Origin: Arabiibacter massiliensis
Lineage (GTDB): Bacteria; Actinomycetota; Coriobacteriia; Coriobacteriales; Eggerthellaceae
Direction: 5' to 3'
NCBI RefSeq assembly: GCF_900169505.1
Contig: NZ_LT827021.1
Location: forward strand, 2,821,400 to 2,885,399
DNA: 64,000 nucleotides
Within the stretch, counting starts at the first letter, position 1. Each line of letters opens with the position of its first letter. Below the pieces are notes generated by a model. That model saw nothing but the letters and a program-made list of their open reading frames with translations, was not told the origin of the DNA and did no database searches. The position numbers and the translations under genes are program-made. Below are positions 49,887 through 58,309 of this stretch, one piece after another.

Positions 49887-50063
49887 CTCGTTCGTGGCAG
49901 AAATCGACGGAAAATGATCATCGGCACAAGGCTGTTTTCACATGCCAAAATGTATCGGCTTCCTGAACAGGCACTATGCGGGAAAGCAGAATCGCTCGCC
50001 TCGGCGCAGGCCGACAAGGGCTCCTCGAATGATCATTTTCCGTCGATTCCTGCCACGAAAGGC
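49887..50063. repeat. Inverted-repeat element B3 (about 177 bp)
   Basis: Arms 49887-49921 and 50029-50063 are near-perfect inverted copies (TCGTGGCAGAAATCGACGGA, then AAATGATCAT). They enclose about 107 bp without similarity to B1 or B2. Confidence 0.9.
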
Positions 50064-50097
50064 CGTTCCTCTTGCACGCGCCTCCCGAGCTGGCCGC

Positions 50098-50484
50098 TTA
50101 TGGTGCACGCAAATACGTTGCAAGTAGAATATCTGCGTGCATTGCTGACGCTCCGTCCGCGTCTGCGTATTGATGTTCGTTTATCCCGCCATTTATCCCG
50201 CCATTTATCTTCAAGTTCCATCTATCAGGCCTTATGAAGGATTTTATTCCGTCATCCGCATCGCTTAAAACCATCCAGCTACCGGTTTTGTTCGAGCCTC
50301 TTCTGGCGATGAAGCCCGCGTCTCGAAGCTCTTTGAGCGATCGTTCGACTGTTCGGATCGACCTGCTTGTGCGTTCGGAAATCTGCGCCACGGTCAAGTC
50401 GGATTCTGCTTTGACCACACGGAAGACTTCCAGTGCTGCCGGGGAAAGCGTCCAGCCGGGTTCCGGCTCCGTCGTTGGCGGCAT
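50098..50484 (-). pseudogene. 3'-end relic of an AlbA_2/winged-helix regulator
   Basis: The minus strand encodes a winged helix (SERTSRSIRTVERSLKELRD, GFIARRGSNKTGSW) followed by INGGINGGIN, a tail typical of Schlafen-AlbA_2 ATP-binding regulators in this group. The large N-terminal AlbA_2 domain is absent. The match stops at about 50485, where the carbamoyltransferase relic begins. Confidence 0.7.
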
Positions 50485-50491
50485 TCGTGAC

Positions 50492-50602
50492 ATGTGGGCG
50501 GGCCTGTTTGAGAGCGAGCTGTCCTGCGACGAGCGCATGGTTATCTTGTACCCGAAATGCCAGGCTGATCGCGAGATGATGCAAAAGGCGAATCCGCATG
50601 TG
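50492..50602 (+). pseudogene. Internal relic of a putrescine carbamoyltransferase gene
   Basis: Plus-strand reading GLFESELSCDERMVILYPKC and QADREMMQKANPHV aligns with residues 229-266 of the carbamoyltransferase at 28111 ([20 protein letters not shown] and onward). Neither end of the gene remains. Confidence 0.75.
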
Positions 50603-50645
50603 GGCCGCCTTGGCCGCGTTCCTCGTCGTCTTCGTCGCGTTCGAT
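50598..50645 (+). pseudogene. 3'-end relic of an NCS2 permease gene
   Basis: About 46 bp match the last codons of the NCS2 gene at 62643-62688 with four differences, reading MWAALAAFLVVFVAF against MWVASAAFLVAFVAF. It is fused to the carbamoyltransferase relic at a shared CATGTGGG. Confidence 0.75.
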
Positions 50646-50689
50646 TGGGGGCGACGGGGCGGGGCGTCTGCACGCGTTCTTGCGTTTCG

Positions 50690-50841
50690 GACGCAGAAAT
50701 CTCCCTCGTGCGAACCATGGAGCTTTCCTCGGACGATCTCCGCACGCTGCGAGCATTTGCGACCTGGGGTTTTCGCAAAATTGAGTCAACGAGTCCCTTG
50801 CGACCCTCTCGGAGGATTCGCACGAGGGAGGTTTTTGAGTC
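50690..50841. repeat. Inverted-repeat element A3 (about 152 bp)
   Basis: Arms 50690-50716 (GACGCAGAAATCTCCCTCGT, GCGAACC) and 50813-50840 are inverted near-copies. The interior differs from A1 and A2. Confidence 0.75.
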
Positions 50842-50903
50842 ATTCGGGTCGAATTCGATGCAGGAAGGCGAAGAGAAGGGCGTCAAGATGTCGGCTTCGT
50901 CGC

Positions 50904-51692
50904 TCACCGCACCTCGATCCAGGCGTGGTAGTAGTCGTAGCGCTTCCCTTCCTCTTCCGAGTAGTCGAACGTCAGGTACTGCGCGATCACCGCGCCGGGC
51001 TCCAGCCCCAGCGCCCGGATGCGCTCGACGTGGCGCGCGACGTCGTTTCTCTGCGCGTAGCAGTAGTCGGTGCGCACGAGGCACTCGTAGTAGCGTCCCT
51101 CGTGACCACCCGACTTCCATACCGGCTCGGACTCCGTCGCCTCGGTGGGCTTCGAGGCGCAGTCGACGTACGCGTCCGGCGACGAGGCGTCCTCGATGAA
51201 AAAGCAGTAGCTGGTGGCGAGGTCGTCCAGGTACGCCTGCAGCGACGATTCCTCCTTCATGCCGAACGGGTACAGCACGTCAACCTCGGGCTTGTCCACC
51301 AGGCGGCTGCCGCGCGCCTGCACCATGTAGAACTCGCGAATGCGGCGGTTGTAGAGCGAAAGGCGCTCAAGCGTCTTGCCCAGGCCCTGCATCTGCTCGA
51401 CGGTGTCGGCGATCGCGCGATCCACGGCGCTCGCCGTCTCCTTGACGGGCGACTCCATCAGGCCCTTGATGTCCTTCACCGGGATGCCGATGCTGCGGTA
51501 GAACAGGATGTCGCCCAGCTCCACCAGCGACAGCAGCGAGTACTGCCGCCAGCCGCCGCTCTCGGTGCGCACGGGTGTGACGAGGCCCTCGTCCTCGTAG
51601 TAGCGCAGCGTGGACTGCGGCACGTGCAGCAGCCTGGCTATCTCGGAGATGCTCAGGGAATCCCAGTAGCCCTCGTCCTTCGACTCGCTCAT
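50904..51692 (-). CDS. MerR family regulator beside triad 4
   Basis: A 262-residue protein with an N-terminal MerR helix-turn-helix (LSISEIARLLHVPQSTLRYY, GLVTPVRTESGGWRQY), a long dimerisation helix and a C-terminal domain of about 130 residues resembling a GyrI-like small-molecule sensor. It is divergent from the carbamoyltransferase of triad 4 (257 bp gap), which it probably controls. A weak dyad CTTGA/TCAAG at 51740-51763 might be its operator. ATG at 51692. Confidence 0.83.
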   Translation of the reverse strand: MSESKDEGYWDSLSISEIARLLHVPQSTLRYYEDEGLVTPVRTESGGWRQYSLLSLVELGDILFYRSIGIPVKDIKGLMESPVKETASAVDRAIADTVEQMQGLGKTLERLSLYNRRIREFYMVQARGSRLVDKPEVDVLYPFGMKEESSLQAYLDDLATSYCFFIEDASSPDAYVDCASKPTEATESEPVWKSGGHEGRYYECLVRTDYCYAQRNDVARHVERIRALGLEPGAVIAQYLTFDYSEEEGKRYDYYHAWIEVR

Positions 51693-51949
51693 GGCGGCTT
51701 TCCCTCCCGGTCTTGGAGGCGGGCCGAAACCTCAACCTACTTGAACTTCGCACGCGCATCAAGCGGCCCTCCGCGTGCCGGATACTCGGAAGTGTAGCAG
51801 GTGGTGCCCCCTCGGCTCGCGCGAAAATTCGGGCTTGCTCTTCGAGTTCCTTCAGAACCTACCATACAACCAGCGAGGCCCGCGCTGAAGAACAGTCGGA
51901 GCAAAGAGGTCGGCGCGAGGGCGCAGACCGCATGACGAAGGAGGATTCC

Positions 51950-52969
51950 ATGACGAAGCACTTCCTGGACCTGATGGATTTCACCAACGACGAGGTGTAC
52001 GAGCTCATCGAACTGGGGCGCATGCTCAAGCGCGCCGACAAGCTGGGCGCGTGCCCGCACCTGCTGGACGGCGCAAGCCTGGGCATGATCTTCGACGAGC
52101 CGTCCACCCGCACGCGCATCTCGTTCGAGGTGGCCATGACGAAACTGGGCGGCCATGCCCTGTACCTGCGCCCCGGCGAGATCCACCTGGGCAAGTCGGA
52201 GACGGTGAAGGACACGGCACTTGTCATGTCCCGCCTTTTGGACGCCATCGAGATCCGCTCGTGCGCCGACGACGAAATCGCCGGCCTGGCCGAGCATGCG
52301 AGCATCCCCGTCATCAACGGCATGGGCACGTACCTGCACCCCTGCCAGTGCCTCTGCGACCTGATGACGATGTCCGAGCATCTGCCGACGGGCAAGGCGC
52401 TCTCCGACGTCACGCTCGTGTTCGTGGGCGACGCCACCGTCTACGAGAACGTCGGCACCGCGCTGTCGCACATCCTGCCGCGCCTCGGCGCGCATTTCGT
52501 GTACTGCGCCCCGGAGGGCTACGTGGCCGACGAGGCATTCTACGCGCCGGCGCGCCGCGCGTGCGAGGAAGGCGGCGGCACGTTCGAGATCGTGCACGAC
52601 CCCAAGCAGGCCGTGCGCGACGCCGACTACATCTACTCGTCGGTCATGTGGTACGACGGGTTCGACGCCGACCGCGAGAAGCGCATGCGCGACTTCCTCC
52701 CCGACTACCAGATCAATGAGGATCTCATCGCCTGCGCGCCCGCCCACGCCGAGTTCATGCACTACCTGCCCGCCCAGCGCGGCTTCGAGATGACCGACGC
52801 CGTGATGGACCACGAGCGCTCGCTTCTGTGGGACGGCGCGGAGAACCGCCTGTACGGCGAGATGGCCATCCTGGTCAAGCTCATGCGCGGGCGTCTGCCG
52901 CATGCGTCGGCCGAGGTGAAGGCCCAGCAGAAGGCCCTCATCGAAACCTGGATAGCCGAGAACCTGTAA
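51950..52969 (+). CDS. Divergent carbamoyltransferase, HYLP type (triad 4)
   Basis: A 339-residue transcarbamylase with STRTR at 52-56. HPTQ is changed to HPCQ (130-133) and HCLP to HYLP (271-274). It lacks the insertion seen in the triad 2 enzyme and differs from the putrescine enzymes throughout, so the amine substrate is probably different. I chose the ATG at 51950 because AAGGAGG precedes it; another ATG six codons upstream lacks a site. 13 bp separate it from the transporter gene. Confidence 0.84.
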   Translation: MTKHFLDLMDFTNDEVYELIELGRMLKRADKLGACPHLLDGASLGMIFDEPSTRTRISFEVAMTKLGGHALYLRPGEIHLGKSETVKDTALVMSRLLDAIEIRSCADDEIAGLAEHASIPVINGMGTYLHPCQCLCDLMTMSEHLPTGKALSDVTLVFVGDATVYENVGTALSHILPRLGAHFVYCAPEGYVADEAFYAPARRACEEGGGTFEIVHDPKQAVRDADYIYSSVMWYDGFDADREKRMRDFLPDYQINEDLIACAPAHAEFMHYLPAQRGFEMTDAVMDHERSLLWDGAENRLYGEMAILVKLMRGRLPHASAEVKAQQKALIETWIAENL

Positions 52970-52982
52970 GGAGGGCAGCGCC

Positions 52983-54368
52983 ATGGAAAAGGAGAAAGGG
53001 CTCGGTCGGCTCGACATCGTATGCGGCATCATCTGCGCCATCCTGTTCGCCGACGTCCTCATCTCGAACACGTCGGTGGGGCCGTCGGTCATCGTGTGGT
53101 GGCTCATCATCGGCGTGGTGTTCTTCATCCCCAACGGCCTGGTGACCGCCGAGCTCACGGGTGCCTATCCCGAGAAGGGCGGCATCTACGGGTGGGTGGA
53201 CAAGGCGTTCGGCTCGCGCTGGGCGGGGCGGCTGTCGTGGTTGTACTGGATCAACTGCGCGCTGTGGATGCCGTCGGGGTTCATCTGGTTCAGCGGCGCC
53301 CTGTGCGGGGCGTTCTTCCCGGAGATGGGCTACCTCGCGCAGGTGGCCGTGTCCATCGGCATCACGTGGATCACGGTGTTCGTGGCGTCGATGCCCATGA
53401 CGGAGAGCAAGTGGATCGTCAACCTGGGAGGCGTGGCCAAGGTGCTCATCTTCCTGGCCGTGGGCGCGTGCGGCGTCGCCATGGCGCTCCAGGGCAACCC
53501 GCCCGCCAACGAGTTGAGCGCCGCCACCATGATGCCCACGCTCGACCAGGGGCTTCAGTACCTGCCGGTCATCGTGTACTGCTGCTGCGGCCTAGAGGTG
53601 CTGGCCATGAGCGCGCACGAGATGAAGAACCCCAGCAGGGACCTGCCGAAGGCCGTGATCGGCGTGGTGATCCTTGCCATCGCCATGAACGTGTTCGCCT
53701 CGTGGGGCGTGCTGCAGACCGTGCCGCTTGAGGAACTCGACCTGGTCACCGGCATCGGGACGGTGGCGAGCGTGGCCTTCGGCTCACAGCTGGTGTCAAA
53801 CGTCGTGCTGGTGCTTTTGCTGTTCGGCGTGTTCGTGCAGATGATCACCTGGAGCATCGCGGGCAGCCGCGGCGCCGCCGAGGCGGGGCAGGCCGGCGAG
53901 CTTCCCGCCGTGTTCGGCCGCGAGACGAAGCGCGGCGGCATGCCCGTGGGAGCGCTGGTCATCTCGGGCATCGTGTCCACGGTGACCATCGTGGTGTACG
54001 GGTTCATGGCGGAGTCGGCGTCCGACCTGTTCTTCACGCTGCTCGCATTCAGCTCCATCATCTTCTTCATGCCCTACGTCATCATGTTCGCCGCCTACAT
54101 CCGCCTGAAGAAGGCCGACCCGGACGTCGAGCGGCCCTTCAAAGCTCCCTGCGGCGTGGTGCTCTCCGTGGTGTGCACGATCGTGCTAATCGCGGCCATG
54201 GTGCTGTTCGTGTGGGTGCCCGGGCAGCCCTTCGATGCCGCGTACGGCGTGCCCATCCTCGTCGGGCTGGCGCTGACACTGGGCATTGGGGAGCTCATGC
54301 AGCGCCGACTCGTGCGGAAGCGCGCGAGGGTCGAGCAGGGGCCGGACGAGGCCGCCGAAGCGATCTAG
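52983..54368 (+). CDS. APC family amino acid/amine transporter (triad 4)
   Basis: A 461-residue membrane protein with about twelve hydrophobic segments, APC superfamily (GAYPEKGGIYGWVDKAFGSR, CCCGLEVLAMSAHEMKNPSR). It differs from the aguD-type proteins of triads 1 and 3 and from the triad 2 permease. ATG at 52983 follows AAGGAGGG. Middle gene of triad 4, only 13 bp after the carbamoyltransferase and 21 bp before the deiminase. Confidence 0.86.
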   Translation: MEKEKGLGRLDIVCGIICAILFADVLISNTSVGPSVIVWWLIIGVVFFIPNGLVTAELTGAYPEKGGIYGWVDKAFGSRWAGRLSWLYWINCALWMPSGFIWFSGALCGAFFPEMGYLAQVAVSIGITWITVFVASMPMTESKWIVNLGGVAKVLIFLAVGACGVAMALQGNPPANELSAATMMPTLDQGLQYLPVIVYCCCGLEVLAMSAHEMKNPSRDLPKAVIGVVILAIAMNVFASWGVLQTVPLEELDLVTGIGTVASVAFGSQLVSNVVLVLLLFGVFVQMITWSIAGSRGAAEAGQAGELPAVFGRETKRGGMPVGALVISGIVSTVTIVVYGFMAESASDLFFTLLAFSSIIFFMPYVIMFAAYIRLKKADPDVERPFKAPCGVVLSVVCTIVLIAAMVLFVWVPGQPFDAAYGVPILVGLALTLGIGELMQRRLVRKRARVEQGPDEAAEAI

Positions 54369-54389
54369 ACTATCAGGAAGGAAACCATC

Positions 54390-55496
54390 GTGGCAATCAC
54401 CATTGCAGATTCAACTCCGAAGCAGGACGGGTTCTACTTTCCCGGCGAGTGGGAGAAGCAGACGAAATGCTGGATCGGCTGGCCGTTCCGCACCGACGTG
54501 TGGCCCGGCGGCGCCAAGCCCGCGCAGCGCGCCATGGTCGAGGTCATCAAGGCCATCGCGCGCTTCGAGGAGGTGAACGTGTGCGTGCCGCGCGAGCAGT
54601 ACAAGACCGCGCGCTGCGCTATCCCCGAGCATCGCAACATCAAGGTGATCGAGATGTCCTGTGACGACGGTTGGCTGCGCGACATCGGCCCCACCTTCCT
54701 GCGCAACGCTGTCGGCGAGATCAGGGCCGTGGACTGGCTCTTCCAAGCGTGGGGCGGCCTTGAGGAGGGATTCTACTTCCCTTGGGACCAGGACGACCTG
54801 GCAGCGCGCAAGGTGTGCGAAATCGAGAACGTCGACCGCTACCGCGCGCCCATCATCCTGGAAGGCGGAGCCATCTTCGGCGACGGCGAGGGTACGGTGC
54901 TCGTGACCGAGTCCTCGGAGCTGGTGCACAATCAGAACAAGATGGGCAAGGACGAGCTGGAGGGACACCTCAAGGAGTACCTCGGCGCCGAGAAGGTCAT
55001 CTGGCTCAAGAACGGCGTGGCTTACGACAGCGTGTGGGGACATGTGGACCTTGTGTGCTCCTTCGTGCGTCCGGGTGAGGTGCTGCTGGCTTGGACGGAC
55101 AACGAGGCCGACGAGAACTACCGGCTCATGCGCGAGAATTTGGAGATCCTCGCGCGCGAGGCCGACGCGCGGGGCCGTGCGTTGAAGGTGACGAAGCTGC
55201 ACCTGCCCGACCCGCTGTTCTTCACCGCCGAGGAGGTTGCGTCGTTCGACACGGCGGAGGACACCACCGCTTTCGCAGAGGGCGACCGCATAGGCGCGAG
55301 CTACATCAACTACTTCCTGGGCAACGGCTGCGTCGTGGTGCCGCAGTTCGGCGACGAGGTGCATGACGCGATGGCGGTGAGAACGCTCCAGGAGGTCTTC
55401 CCCGACCGAGAGGTCATCGGCCTGCCGGGCCGCGCCATCCTCATGGGCGGCGGCTGCTTCCACTGCATGACCCAGCAGCAGCCCGCAGGCGAGTAG
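54390..55496 (+). CDS. Divergent agmatine-deiminase family protein (triad 4)
   Basis: A 368-residue deiminase-family protein. The catalytic set is present in altered surroundings: DDGWLRDIGPTFL, LEGGAIFGDGEGT, VWGHVDLVCSF (His, Asp) and GGGCFHCMTQQQ with nucleophile Cys359. The N-terminal GEWEKQTKCWIGWPFR keeps the WP pair. The substrate may be agmatine or a related guanidine. GTG start at 54390 with AGGAAGGAAA upstream. Last gene of triad 4. Confidence 0.87.
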   Translation: MAITIADSTPKQDGFYFPGEWEKQTKCWIGWPFRTDVWPGGAKPAQRAMVEVIKAIARFEEVNVCVPREQYKTARCAIPEHRNIKVIEMSCDDGWLRDIGPTFLRNAVGEIRAVDWLFQAWGGLEEGFYFPWDQDDLAARKVCEIENVDRYRAPIILEGGAIFGDGEGTVLVTESSELVHNQNKMGKDELEGHLKEYLGAEKVIWLKNGVAYDSVWGHVDLVCSFVRPGEVLLAWTDNEADENYRLMRENLEILAREADARGRALKVTKLHLPDPLFFTAEEVASFDTAEDTTAFAEGDRIGASYINYFLGNGCVVVPQFGDEVHDAMAVRTLQEVFPDREVIGLPGRAILMGGGCFHCMTQQQPAGE

Positions 55497-55933
55497 CGCC
55501 ATTCGCGCCCGCGCCCCGCCCGGTTTCGCCGCCCGAGCAGGGGCGCGTGCACGGTTTTCGGCCTGCGCGACACAAAAATCCCCCTCGTGTGAACGGCTTG
55601 GAGGAAATCAGGGAGCCGTAGCGCATTCGATCACCACAGCCTTCTTCTTGAACAGGGGAAACATTAGGGCGGTCGCTGCGTTCTCGAAAGCCTGCTCCGA
55701 TAGCTTTGTCACGAAGGGGGATTTTGTGTCGCCGGGGCGCTTTCGCATGCTAGAATAGCCGCAACGAAGAGCCAGTGCGGACGCCCTTCTCCTCGAAGCG
55801 GCCCATTGCGGAAACCGTGCCCGCGTTTCCCCTCCCACGTTCGCAAGATCCTCTGAAGCCCAGGGCTCAAAGGGGGTCGTATGCCTTCGTCCATCTTCCA
55901 ATCGAAATCCACGCGAAGCTGGAGGCGGTTCGC
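55497..55933. other. Non-coding gap carrying element A2
   Basis: No gene is supported. A GC hairpin (about 55509-55547, GCGCCCC/GGGGCGC) probably ends triad 4. The A2 inverted-repeat element fills 55567-55732. The rest is the 5' region of the nuclease-fold gene, whose frame is open upstream to 55775. Confidence 0.6.
55567..55732. repeat. Inverted-repeat element A2 (about 166 bp)
   Basis: Arms GCGACACAAAAATCCCCCTC (from 55567) and GGGGGATTTTGTGTCGC (to 55732) are inverted near-copies. They enclose about 113 bp of unrelated sequence. Confidence 0.85.
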
Positions 55934-56938
55934 ATGAGCGCCCCGTCGGTGTGTTTCGGGCATCGAACTGCTTTTCAAATCCTGCGCACGACGGATCCCG
56001 CCGCATTTTCCGTCTTGCGAGGCAATGCGTGCGCGCTTCCCGGGAAAGCGCCGTACGCTGACGAGCTCGAACGAGTCGTTGAGCAGCTCCAGGCAGCCCA
56101 TCCCGGCATCCTCATCGAGAGCCCCGTGCACCTCTTGGTGTCCGACGCTGCCGGACGGCACCCCTCGCGTGCATGCGAGACCCATGTGTGTTCGGCACAG
56201 CTTCATGGCCGGTCGCTGTTGCGCCTCGGCGGAGGCGCGTCCGTGAGCGCTGCGGCTCTCGCTCTTGCGCTTTCCGCAGGTCAAGCAGATGATATGGTGG
56301 CGCTTTTGCAGCTCGTCTATGAGGCGTGCGGCACGTATCAAACTCGTCGCACCGGCGTTCCTCCCGCTTATCAGGTGAAGTCCCTCGCTTCCGTTCGGAC
56401 GCTTGCCGACTTCGCGGCGCGCAATCCGACGTTGCGCGGAGCGAAGAGGCTGGCTCACGCTTTGCGCTATGCGGCCGACGGCTCGGCTTCCAGTCGCGAG
56501 ACCAAAAACGCCCTCGTCTTCGGCCTGCCTATGATGCACGGTGGGTTGGGGACGGGAATCCCGCACATGAACTACGAGGTGCTGGCGAGCCCTGCCGCGC
56601 GGGCGCTCACCGGCAAGTCGAGCTTTCGCTGCGATCTGTGCTGGCCCGAGGCGAAGCTCGACGTGGAGTACCAAAGCCGGGAATGCCACGAAGGGGAGGA
56701 GAAGCGCATTTCGGACTCGAGGAGGACGAACGCCCTTCTCTCTATGGGGTGGACGGTCATCGGCATCACGAACGACGAGCTGAACAGCGTGGTCGCCACC
56801 GACGCGATTGCCGAGACGATCCGGAAGCACCTTGGGAAGCGTTCCCCGGTGAGGGTGTCTCATTATCACGAGAGGAAGCTCAAACTCAGGCGGCAGCTTG
56901 GGCTTCCGATAGGGTATGACGATCTCTGGTGCACGTGA
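55934..56938 (+). CDS. Hypothetical protein with DUF559/VSR-like nuclease fold
   Basis: A 334-residue protein I cannot name. Residues about 225-310 look like a PD-(D/E)XK/VSR-type fold: FRCDLCWPEAKLDVEYQSRE, then KRISDSRRTNALLSMGWTVI and GITNDEL, with Asp and Glu in LDVEYQS as probable metal ligands. The N-terminal part has no family I recognise. GGAGG lies before the ATG at 55934; the frame is open upstream to 55775, so a longer form is possible. It stands alone between A-family elements, and an IS1595 element inserted one base after its stop codon. Confidence 0.65.
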   Translation: MSAPSVCFGHRTAFQILRTTDPAAFSVLRGNACALPGKAPYADELERVVEQLQAAHPGILIESPVHLLVSDAAGRHPSRACETHVCSAQLHGRSLLRLGGGASVSAAALALALSAGQADDMVALLQLVYEACGTYQTRRTGVPPAYQVKSLASVRTLADFAARNPTLRGAKRLAHALRYAADGSASSRETKNALVFGLPMMHGGLGTGIPHMNYEVLASPAARALTGKSSFRCDLCWPEAKLDVEYQSRECHEGEEKRISDSRRTNALLSMGWTVIGITNDELNSVVATDAIAETIRKHLGKRSPVRVSHYHERKLKLRRQLGLPIGYDDLWCT

Positions 56939-58072
56939 TTCTCCCCTCCGCTGTTAAACCAATATTGACATAGTCCCTTTCCCGGGACATGCGAAGCGGG
57001 TCCCTTGCCCTACGATGCGATCGTCGAAAAAGCACGAGGGAAAGGACCCGCCATGGGGATTATAGACCAAGTCGCGACGATGCCGCTCGCCGAGAAGCGC
57101 GAGCTGGCCGAGGCGCTCAGGAGGGCCATCGCGGAGGACCTCGCCGCACGCTACCGCCTCGAGCCCGACCGCTGCCCGAGGTGCGGCTGCCCCGCCTTCG
57201 TGAGGAAGGGCAGCGACTCGTCCGGCCAGCGCTGGCTGTGCCGGGGGTGCGGGCGCACCTTCGGGGCGAAGACCCTGTCCCTGCTGGGCCGCTCCAAGCT
57301 GCCCGCCTCGGCGTGGATGGAGTTCGCGGCGTGCATGGCCGACGCCCTCCCCCTGCGCGAGACTGCGAGGAGGGTCGGCACCTCGCTCTACACCGCCTGG
57401 TTCATGAGGATGCGCGTCTGCGAGGTCATGGGGCGCAGGCTGCTGCCCCTGCGGGGGGAGTCCTTCGAGGTCGACGGCACATATCTTCACGAGTCCCTGC
57501 CGGGCGACCACTCGCGCAGCGGATGGTTTCAGCTGGGGCGGGAGCCCCACCGCACCGGGCACGAGGCCGACAAGGGAACCTGCGTGCTGTGCGGGGCGAG
57601 CGAGCTGGGCGACTGCTTCTGCGAGATCATCGACGGAGCCGAGGACTCCGCGAGCGTGATGGTCGTGCTCGGCGCGCGCCTGCCCGCCTCGTGCGGGGTC
57701 GTGACCGACGGGTGGAAGGCCTACAACGCCCGGACGCTCGAGGGCAGGCCCCACGAGGTGCGCGGAAGCAAGGAGCTCGAGATGGTCAACTCCCTGCACT
57801 CGAGGCTCAAGTCCTTCGTCGGCCGGTTCAACGGCGTGTCCAACCGCCGGCTCCAGCGCTACCTCGACTGGTTCTGCTGGCGCGAGCAGTTCCGCTTCAG
57901 CGCGAGGGATCGCAGGGAGCTCCTGTACGGCCACGAGGCGGCGGGGCGCTACGTCTGCACGCGGCAGCTGACCCACCTGGAGAGCCGCCCGTTCATGAGC
58001 TGCGCCAACAGGTGGACGATCGGCGAGAGGTACGGGTATATGTCAATGGTGGTTTAACAGCGGATTCTCCCC
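56939..58072. mobile_element. IS1595 family insertion sequence with 8-bp target duplication
   Basis: The element spans 56947-58064 (1118 bp). Its ends are inverted repeats beginning TCCGCTGTTAAACC and continuing ATTGACATA with two mismatches. The flanking TTCTCCCC at 56939-56946 and 58065-58072 is a perfect 8-bp duplication, as produced by IS1595 elements. One intact transposase gene is inside. The perfect duplication points to a fairly recent insertion. Confidence 0.92.
57053..58057 (+). CDS. IS1595 family transposase
   Basis: A 334-residue transposase. The N-terminal zinc ribbon has CPRCGCPAFVRKG and CRGCGRTFGAKT; the DDE domain has FEVDGTYLHESLPG, VTDGWKAYNA and VNSLHSRLKSFVGRFNGVSN. This is the ISXO2-like layout of the IS1595 family. 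ATG at 57053 follows GAAAGGACC. Complete, so probably functional. Confidence 0.92.
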   Translation: MGIIDQVATMPLAEKRELAEALRRAIAEDLAARYRLEPDRCPRCGCPAFVRKGSDSSGQRWLCRGCGRTFGAKTLSLLGRSKLPASAWMEFAACMADALPLRETARRVGTSLYTAWFMRMRVCEVMGRRLLPLRGESFEVDGTYLHESLPGDHSRSGWFQLGREPHRTGHEADKGTCVLCGASELGDCFCEIIDGAEDSASVMVVLGARLPASCGVVTDGWKAYNARTLEGRPHEVRGSKELEMVNSLHSRLKSFVGRFNGVSNRRLQRYLDWFCWREQFRFSARDRRELLYGHEAAGRYVCTRQLTHLESRPFMSCANRWTIGERYGYMSMVV

Positions 58073-58077
58073 AAATG

Positions 58078-58240
58078 GCACAAAAAGCTCCTTCGTGCGA
58101 ATTCTGGTCTAGGGGATTCTGAAGGTCCACGACGCTTGTGCACCTGAAAGGCCAGGTCGGTAGAGCGGGCCTTTCAGGTGCACGCTTCCGATGTGGTTCG
58201 AGAGGCTTACTCGACTCGCACGAGGGGGCATTTTGTGTCG
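58078..58240. repeat. Inverted-repeat element A1 (about 163 bp) with inner hairpin
   Basis: Outer arms GGCACAAAAAGCTCCTTCGT (from 58078) and CGAGGGGGCATTTTGTGTCG (to 58240) are inverted near-copies. Inside, GTGCACCTGAAAGGCC (58138-58153) and its exact inverse (58168-58183) form a perfect 16-bp hairpin. Confidence 0.85.
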
Positions 58241-58264
58241 AAAACGCTCGAACGTGTGCAGAAC

Positions 58265-58298
58265 GCCCCCGGCGGCGCGTTGCGGGCCGCCGGGGGCG
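58265..58298 (-). terminator. GC hairpin terminator of the amidohydrolase
   Basis: GCCCCCGGCGGC (58265-58276) pairs with GCCGCCGGGGGC, just beyond the minus-strand stop codon at 58310. No T tract. Confidence 0.6.
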
Positions 58299-58309
58299 CG
58301 GGGGAGGGG

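Noticed and set aside
50904..51120. Extended coding region joining the winged-helix relic to sequence further right on the minus strand
   Set aside because: The open frame beyond about 50485 reads through the carbamoyltransferase and NCS2 relics and element A3 in antisense, so it is not a real N-terminus.
55608..55720. Small minus-strand peptide frame inside element A2
   Set aside because: It lies entirely within the inverted-repeat element, has no ribosome site and no known family.
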